Shown here one piece after another: positions 59,409 to 64,000 of a stretch of DNA of 64,000 nucleotides (its first letter is position 1; every line of letters starts with the position of its first letter). The position numbers and the translations under genes are program-made. The stretch is from Actinospineispora eucalypti. Its GTDB lineage: Bacteria > Actinomycetota > Actinomycetes > Mycobacteriales > Pseudonocardiaceae. The notes under the pieces were generated by a model. It had not been told where the DNA came from, made no database searches, and worked only from the letters and a program-made list of their open reading frames with translations. The stretch covers positions 620,001-684,000 of the forward strand of contig JACHMT010000001.1 of NCBI GenBank assembly GCA_014208095.1, in the 5' to 3' direction.

Positions 59409-60314
59409 ATGTCCTCTGTTCTTTCCGTGATCACCGCCGGCGTGCTCTGGGGCACCGGCGGCCTTTCCGGCGCGCTGTTCGGCCGGCTCGCCGACCTGCA
59501 CCCGATGGCCGTGGCGACGCTGCGGCTGGCCGGTGGCGGGTTGTCCGTGATGTTGTTGCTGGCGTTGACCGGACGGCTGGGCGCGTTGCGCGCGGCCGGC
59601 CGGCCCGGCGCGACGCGGGTGCTGGCCGTCGGCCTGCTTACCGCGTCCTACCAGGCGTGTTACTTCGTGGCGGTGTCGCTCACCTCGGTGGGGGTGGCCA
59701 CCCTGGTCACTCTGGGTTCGGCGCCGGTGTTGGTGCTCGCCGCCGAGGCGGTCGGGCTCCGGCGGCTGCCCGGGCCGCGCCAGCTGCTGGCCATCGGGCT
59801 CGCCGTGGTCGGGTTGCTGCTGCTGGTGGGGCTGCCCGGGGTGGGTGGTCGCCCGGGTGGCGCGGGCGGGATTTTCGCCGGCACCCTGCTGGCGCTGGTC
59901 TCCGCCGCCGGGTTCGCGCTGCTCACCCTGCTCGGCCGACGCCCGGTCGCCGGGCTGGACGAGCTGACCACCATCGGCGCCGGCTTCGCCTCGGGCGCGG
60001 TCATGCTGGGCGTGGTGACGCTGCCCTGGACCGGCCTGGGGTTCACGCCGAGCGTGGCCTCGGCCGGGTTGCTGTGCTTCCTGGCGCTGGTGCCCACGGC
60101 GGTGGCCTACTCGCTGTACTTCACCGGGCTGCGCGGGGTCCCGGCCAGCTCGGCGGCGGTGGTGGCGGTACTCGAGCCACTCACCGCCACGGTGCTGGGC
60201 GTGCTGGTTCTCGGCGAGCACCTGAGCCTGGCCGGGTCGGTCGGGGCCGGCCTGCTGTGCGCCGCCACCTTGACCGCCGGCGTCGGCACCCGCACTGGCG
60301 CGCGGACGGGCTGA
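59409..60314 (+). CDS. EamA-family (DMT) transporter
   Basis: 301 residues, ten hydrophobic segments in two EamA repeats. VITAGVLWGTGGLSGALFGR and the second-repeat VVAVLEPLTATVLGVLVLGE are diagnostic. Members export amino acids or metabolites by proton exchange. Confidence 0.92.
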   Translation: MSSVLSVITAGVLWGTGGLSGALFGRLADLHPMAVATLRLAGGGLSVMLLLALTGRLGALRAAGRPGATRVLAVGLLTASYQACYFVAVSLTSVGVATLVTLGSAPVLVLAAEAVGLRRLPGPRQLLAIGLAVVGLLLLVGLPGVGGRPGGAGGIFAGTLLALVSAAGFALLTLLGRRPVAGLDELTTIGAGFASGAVMLGVVTLPWTGLGFTPSVASAGLLCFLALVPTAVAYSLYFTGLRGVPASSAAVVAVLEPLTATVLGVLVLGEHLSLAGSVGAGLLCAATLTAGVGTRTGARTG

Positions 60315-60651
60315 CCGGACCGTTCGACCCTCGTCCCACCGGTCCCATATGTCCCAACCGCAACGAGAAGCTCGGGCTCGACGAATAGCGGTTGCCGCTT
60401 CCGGCATACGTAACGCCGTTTCTATGTCGGAAGCGGCAACCGAAGTTTCCAGAACCCGGGAGAGAGGTCCGGGGGCGGGATCAGACCGGGTCCGAGTCGG
60501 CGGGCGCCGTGGCGGGACCGGGGCCGATCCGCGGCGGCGCCGCCGGGAGCGGGCCGGTCAGAATCCGCGGCGGCGCCGGACCGGGGCCAGTCGGCGACGG
60601 CGCCGGACCCGGGGCCGGTCGGCGACTGCGCCGCCGGCGTCGGCGCCCGGG
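60315..60651. other. Non-coding stretch with hairpin and GC-rich short repeats
   Basis: A 60389-60442 hairpin is followed by about 170 bases of tandem GGCGGCGCCGG-like low-complexity sequence (60470-60650). No gene seen. Confidence 0.5.
60389..60442. terminator. 20-bp-stem hairpin downstream of EamA gene
   Basis: CGGTTGCCGCTTCCGGCATA pairs with 60423-60442, one mismatch, around a 14-base loop. Likely terminator for EamA, though 75 bases past its stop and without a T-tract. Confidence 0.55.
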
Positions 60652-61035
60652 TCAGAAGTGGTCGGCGCCGGTGAGTCTGTGTTCCAGCGCGTCCGCAGCC
60701 TCGGTGACCAGGCGGAACGGCCGGTCGAACCCGTCCAGGGACAGATCGGCCAGGCTGGCCGCGTGGCGCAGCAGCGCGACGCCTTCCGCCACCACGATGC
60801 CGCCGATGTTCGACTCGCCGGCCAGCTCGAGCAGGCGTCGCAGGTCCACGTCGTCCGCCCGGCCGACCGCGGACTCGATCACGATCCAGTCGTCGGCGGG
60901 GACGTGGTGCACCGCCACCCGCTGGGTGCGGTCCCCGGTGGTCGGGAGGTGGAACCGGAGGACGTTCTCGGACTGCTGGAAGATCTCGTACCGGACGCGG
61001 ACGTAACCGATCAGGTCGATCCAGGTGGTGGCCAC
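60652..61035 (-). CDS. Uncharacterised protein, 127 residues
   Basis: GTG start at 61035. It begins TWIDLIGYVRVRYEIFQQSE and has an alternating beta-alpha pattern without transmembrane segments or cysteines. Codon third positions are G/C-rich, supporting a true gene. I do not recognise the family; a YbjN- or chaperone-like fold is possible but unproven. Confidence 0.6.
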   Translation of the reverse strand: MATTWIDLIGYVRVRYEIFQQSENVLRFHLPTTGDRTQRVAVHHVPADDWIVIESAVGRADDVDLRRLLELAGESNIGGIVVAEGVALLRHAASLADLSLDGFDRPFRLVTEAADALEHRLTGADHF

Positions 61036-61045
61036 GGCCGCATGC

Positions 61046-61100
61046 TAGCGCGGACCGCGCTCGCCGAGCGCGCGCCCAGTTCGGCGCGCGCGGGAGACAC
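61046..61100. repeat. Two-hairpin element, copy 3 (between divergent genes)
   Basis: AGCGCGG-A-CCGCGCT (61047-61061) and GCGCGCGCC-CAGTTC-GGCGCGCGC (61068-61091), then GGGAGACAC. A partial extra AGCGCGGACCGCGCG follows. Confidence 0.8.
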
Positions 61101-61166
61101 AGCGCGGACCGCGCGGGCATCAGCGGCGCACGGCCGGGTCGCCCGATCGCCGGTATCGTCCGGTCC

Positions 61167-62396
61167 ATGTCAGAACTCACGCCTGCGGTCGATCCGGGCG
61201 AGGTGGGCCTGGACTCGGAGCGGCTGGCCCGCATCGACACACACTTCGCGCGCTACGTGGACGACGGCCGCCTGGCCGGCTGGCTCGCCGTGGTCGCCCG
61301 CCAGGGCCAGATCGCCTACCTGGGCCTCGGCGGGCAGCGGGACACCGAGGCCGGGCTGCCGGTCACCGCCGACACGCTGTGGCGGATCTACTCGATGAGC
61401 AAGCCGGTCACCTCGGTGGCCGCGATGACCCTGGTGGAGGAGGGCCGGCTGGAGCTGACCGACCCGATCCACCGCTTCCTGCCCGAGTTCGCCGAGCCGA
61501 GGGTGTACGTGAAGGGTTCGGCGGTGAAGCCGGTGACCGTGCCGGCCACCGAGCCCATCCGGGTCTGGCACCTGCTCACCCACACCGCCGGGCTCACCTA
61601 CGGCTTCCACCACACCCACCCGGTGGACGCGATCTACCGGGCCAACGGCTTCGAGTGGGGTACCCCGAAGGGCCTGGACCTGGCCGCCTGCTGTGAGGCC
61701 TGGGCCAAGCTGCCGCTGGTCTTCCAACCCGGCTCGGAGTGGAACTACTCGGTGGCCACCGACGTCCTCGGCCGGGTGATCGAGGTGGTCTCCGGGCAGT
61801 CGCTGGACCAGTTCTTCGCCGAGCGGATCTTCGAACCGCTGGGCATGACCGACACCGGCTTCGTCACCCCGGACGTGGAACGCACCGCCGCGCTGTACAC
61901 CCCGGACCCGCGCACCGGTGAGCGGCGCCGCAACGACGCGATGGGCGCGGCCGTGCTCAAGCCCCGGTCGTGCCTCTCCGGTGGCGGTGGCCTGGTGTCC
62001 AGCGCGGCCGACTACCACCGGTTCACCCAGATGCTGCTGGGCGGCGGCGCACTGAACGGCACCCGGGTGCTCGGCTCCCGCACGCTGGCCTACATGGCGC
62101 GCAACCACCTGCCGGGCGACCAGGATCTCGAGCAATTCGGCCGACCGCTGTTCGCCGAGTCGCCGATGGCCGGGATGGGCTTCGGGCTGGGCTTCTCCGT
62201 GGTGAAGGACGCGGCGGCGGTGCGGAACCTGTGCAGCGAGGGGGAGTTCGCCTGGGGCGGCGCGGCCAGCACCGCGTTCTGGGTGGACCCGCGCGAGGAG
62301 CTGACCGCGCTGTTCTTCACCCAACTGCTACCGTCCAGCACCCATCCAATTCGGTCCGAGCTGCGGACCTTGGTCTACCAGGCGGTGGTCGACTGA
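61167..62396 (+). CDS. Serine hydrolase, beta-lactamase class C / esterase family
   Basis: 409 residues. The nucleophile is in YSMSKPVTS (S-x2-K), WNYSVATD provides the Tyr, and GGGGLVSSAADYHRF is the downstream Gly-rich strand. No signal peptide, so it works in the cytoplasm, unlike true beta-lactamases. Relatives hydrolyse esters or lactones (for example Mycobacterium LipE-type enzymes). The stop overlaps the next start (TGATG). Confidence 0.9.
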   Translation: MSELTPAVDPGEVGLDSERLARIDTHFARYVDDGRLAGWLAVVARQGQIAYLGLGGQRDTEAGLPVTADTLWRIYSMSKPVTSVAAMTLVEEGRLELTDPIHRFLPEFAEPRVYVKGSAVKPVTVPATEPIRVWHLLTHTAGLTYGFHHTHPVDAIYRANGFEWGTPKGLDLAACCEAWAKLPLVFQPGSEWNYSVATDVLGRVIEVVSGQSLDQFFAERIFEPLGMTDTGFVTPDVERTAALYTPDPRTGERRRNDAMGAAVLKPRSCLSGGGGLVSSAADYHRFTQMLLGGGALNGTRVLGSRTLAYMARNHLPGDQDLEQFGRPLFAESPMAGMGFGLGFSVVKDAAAVRNLCSEGEFAWGGAASTAFWVDPREELTALFFTQLLPSSTHPIRSELRTLVYQAVVD

Positions 62397-62797
62397 TGGC
62401 ACTGGCATTCGTGATCAAGGTGGTGGTCACGGCGGTAGCGCTGTGGATCGCCACCATGATCGTTCCCGGACTGGCGGTCGGCGGGGGTGACTCGTCCGCC
62501 ATGATCCTCACGCTGCTCGTGGTCGCGCTGATCTTCGGCCTGGTCAACGCGGTGATCAAACCGATCGTGAAGACCGTCGGTTGCGCCTTCTACCTACTGA
62601 CCCTGGGCCTGATCGGGCTGGTGGTGAACGCGCTGCTGTTCCTGCTGGTGGGCTGGATCGCCGACCAGCTGGGCGTGCCGTTCACCGTGGACGGGTTCTG
62701 GGCGGCGTTCTGGGGCGCGATCGTGGTCGCTGTGGTCGGCTTCGTCCTCCACCTGATCATCCCCGACCGCTTCGACCAGCGCGGCGGGATCGGCTGA
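62396..62797 (+). CDS. Phage-holin-4-superfamily small membrane protein (YvlD-like)
   Basis: 133 residues with four hydrophobic helices (IKVVVTAVALWIATMIVPGL, LVVALIFGLVNAVIKPIVK and two more). NAVIKPI is the conserved loop of the family. Despite the name it is a common chromosomal membrane protein, not a sign of prophage. Translationally coupled to the serine hydrolase. Confidence 0.88.
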   Translation: MALAFVIKVVVTAVALWIATMIVPGLAVGGGDSSAMILTLLVVALIFGLVNAVIKPIVKTVGCAFYLLTLGLIGLVVNALLFLLVGWIADQLGVPFTVDGFWAAFWGAIVVAVVGFVLHLIIPDRFDQRGGIG

Positions 62798-62846
62798 ATT
62801 CCCGAAACCGCCTCGGTGCACGGGCCGGGCATGGCAGTTTGGCCGG

Positions 62847-63719
62847 GTGCCGGGGAGACCGTTTCGGGGTAGCGAGGCGATCGCGACGGGCCGGCTGACC
62901 CGCGGTCAGCTTCGAAATTCGCGATTCCGGCGGATCCACCCCGATGTGTACGCCCCGGCGGATCTCGAGCTGGACCTGGTTGCACGGTCCTTGGCGGCGT
63001 TCGAGTTCGCCAGGGACAAGGGCGGGGTGCTCGTCGGTTACTCGGCCGCCGCCCTGCTCGGGGCGGATTGCGCACCGCTGGATGCGCCCGCCGAGGTAGC
63101 GGTGGCCGTCCGCACGAACGCCCGGCCTGGCCTGCGCATCGTGCGCGCTCGCATCGAGGCCGGGGACGTCGTGGCGCGGTGGGCGTGCCGGGTGACGACA
63201 CCGTTGCGAACCGCGTGGGACCTGGCCCGCCGGTTGGATCTAGTCGAAGCGGTGGTGGCGGTCGACGCGTTGGCTCGGAAGGGACGGTTCGCGCCGTCCG
63301 AGCTGCTGGCGCGGCGCGCGAAAGCGCCCGCCGCGCGGGGGTGCCGGCGGCTGGACGGGGTGGTGGAGCTGGCGAATCCCCGAGCGGAATCGCCGATGGA
63401 AACTCGGCTACGGCTCGCGCTGCGCCGGGCCGGCCTGCCGATGCCGCGCGTGCAGTACCAGGTTTGCGACGAGCACGATTATGTGGTGGCCCGGGTGGAC
63501 CTGGCCTACCCGGCGGCCAAGCTGGCCGTCGAGTACGACGGCGCGGTCCACTACGACCCGATCGTCCACGAACGCGATCGTCGCCGGGACAACGACCTCG
63601 CCGACCTCGGCTGGCACGTGATGCATCTGTGCGCGCAGGACGCTCTGCCCTCACAGATGCAACACACCGTGGCACGGATACGCGCTCAGTTGGGGATGCG
63701 GACACCCAGGGGCGGCTGA
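62847..63719 (+). CDS. DUF559 / Vsr-like endonuclease-domain protein with AbiEi-type N-terminus
   Basis: 290 residues, GTG start. The N-terminal 100 residues resemble the AbiEi-type regulator (RGQLRNSRFRRIHPDVYAPA). The C-terminal 100 are DUF559: VDLAYPAAKLAVEYDGAVHY and RRRDNDLADLGWHVMH, a PD-(D/E)xK nuclease core with Asp, Glu-x-Asp and Arg. Common as orphan genes in actinomycetes; role unknown, perhaps linked to mobile-element defence. The TGA stop lies inside a terminator stem. Confidence 0.85.
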   Translation: MPGRPFRGSEAIATGRLTRGQLRNSRFRRIHPDVYAPADLELDLVARSLAAFEFARDKGGVLVGYSAAALLGADCAPLDAPAEVAVAVRTNARPGLRIVRARIEAGDVVARWACRVTTPLRTAWDLARRLDLVEAVVAVDALARKGRFAPSELLARRAKAPAARGCRRLDGVVELANPRAESPMETRLRLALRRAGLPMPRVQYQVCDEHDYVVARVDLAYPAAKLAVEYDGAVHYDPIVHERDRRRDNDLADLGWHVMHLCAQDALPSQMQHTVARIRAQLGMRTPRGG

Positions 63720-63756
63720 AGGCTGTTACGCCCGACCAAAACAGCCATCAGCCGCC
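63711..63756. terminator. 17-bp-stem hairpin overlapping the DUF559 stop codon
   Basis: GGCGGCTGAAGGCTGTT (63711-63727) pairs with AACAGCCATCAGCCGCC (63740-63756), one mismatch. It lies between convergent genes and can terminate both. Confidence 0.75.
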
Positions 63757-63765
63757 ACTCGATGG

Positions 63766-64000
63766 TTAGCCCGCCGGGATGGGCGCGGCCAGGCGGGCGG
63801 GGACCGAGGTGTAGCCGCGCAGGTTGGTGGTGGGGCGGCGCTGGGGTGCGCCGACCAGCGAGAGCTCCGGGAACCGCTGGTAGAGGGCGCGCAGGGCGAC
63901 CTCGCCTTCCATGCGGGCCAGGGAGGCGCCCAGGCAGTGGTGCACGCCGGAGGAGAACGAGAGGTGCTTGCCGGCGTTCTCCCGGGTGATGTCGAAGCGG
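63766..64000 (-). CDS. Cytochrome P450, C-terminal part (start beyond window)
   Basis: The last 77 codons are visible. HLSFSSGVHHCLGASLARME is the haem-binding loop with the thiolate Cys, followed by ALYQRFPELSL and TTNLRGYTSVPARL, the usual C-terminal strands of actinobacterial CYPs. The rest of the gene is outside the window, so no subfamily can be given. Confidence 0.9.
   Translation of the reverse strand, partial: RFDITRENAGKHLSFSSGVHHCLGASLARMEGEVALRALYQRFPELSLVGAPQRRPTTNLRGYTSVPARLAAPIPAG

Noticed and set aside
60470..60650. Short GC-rich tandem pattern as a structured RNA or fourth 22-bp family.
   Set aside because: Unit spacing is irregular and the sequence is simple GGC/GCC low complexity.
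62396..62797. Prophage marker (holin).
   Set aside because: The family is a common chromosomal membrane protein; no other phage genes are nearby.
1..64000. tRNA, rRNA or transposase genes.
   Set aside because: No segment showed conserved tRNA/rRNA sequence or a DDE/serine recombinase motif on reading both strands; a covariance search was not possible.

Overview
The window is about 70% G+C actinomycete chromosome, most like a Pseudonocardiales-type genome (inferred from codon use, gene types and F420/PPOX, Mce-ATPase, KstD and Rieske/P450 content; no rRNA is present to prove it). It holds 63 supportable protein genes. No tRNA, rRNA, CRISPR array, insertion sequence or prophage module was seen.

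Layout. 1-8.1 kb: an aminotransferase (cut by the window edge), a PucR regulator, and a translationally coupled five-gene operon pxpA-pxpB-pxpC-BCCP-accC facing a GntR regulator. 8.3-11.1 kb: ribokinase, a small secreted protein, a VOC protein and an IclR regulator. 11.1-14.4 kb: acylating acetaldehyde dehydrogenase plus hydroxy-oxovalerate aldolase (the end of a meta-cleavage pathway) and a bacterial nitric oxide synthase oxygenase. 14.9-46.4 kb: a large catabolic island that looks steroid- or terpenoid-directed. It has a KstD-like flavoprotein, several SDRs, three acyl-CoA ligases, an enoyl-CoA hydratase, a paired acyl-CoA dehydrogenase, two ferredoxins, a Rieske oxygenase and P450, an orphan MceG-type ATPase, four NTF2/SnoaL folds (counting the one at 14954), an APH-like kinase and four TetR regulators. 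The island also carries two paralogous proteins resembling the middle and swivelling-histidine domains of rifampin phosphotransferase but lacking an ATP-grasp domain. 47-64 kb: a membrane-anchored alpha/beta hydrolase, a MarR regulator, a phytoene-desaturase-like flavoprotein with a PPOX protein, a three-gene Fe3+-type ABC importer with an MFS symporter and SDR, an M15 peptidase, an AhpD-like protein, an EamA exporter, a serine hydrolase, small membrane proteins, a DUF559 nuclease-like gene and the end of a second P450.

How the genes fit together. Ligases load an acid onto CoA; the ACAD pair, hydratase and SDRs shorten or oxidise it; KstD and the oxygenases attack the rings; the aldolase and dehydrogenase at 11-13 kb turn the last C5 keto acid into pyruvate and acetyl-CoA. 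An exact match to the KstR2-type operator pattern lies in the divergent promoter of the Rieske/P450 operon and a FadD gene, and an identical 10-mer core lies upstream of the KstD gene. A second palindrome recurs upstream of four other genes.

The most unusual non-coding signal is a set of degenerate repeat arrays in three unrelated sequence families. All are locked to an exact 22-bp period, most are arranged as mirror-image arms around an unrelated centre, and they begin at C-rich gene ends. One array lies inside the PucR coding sequence and is translated. A separate two-hairpin element occurs three times with compensatory base changes, and a 288-bp element is bounded by perfect 34-bp inverted repeats.
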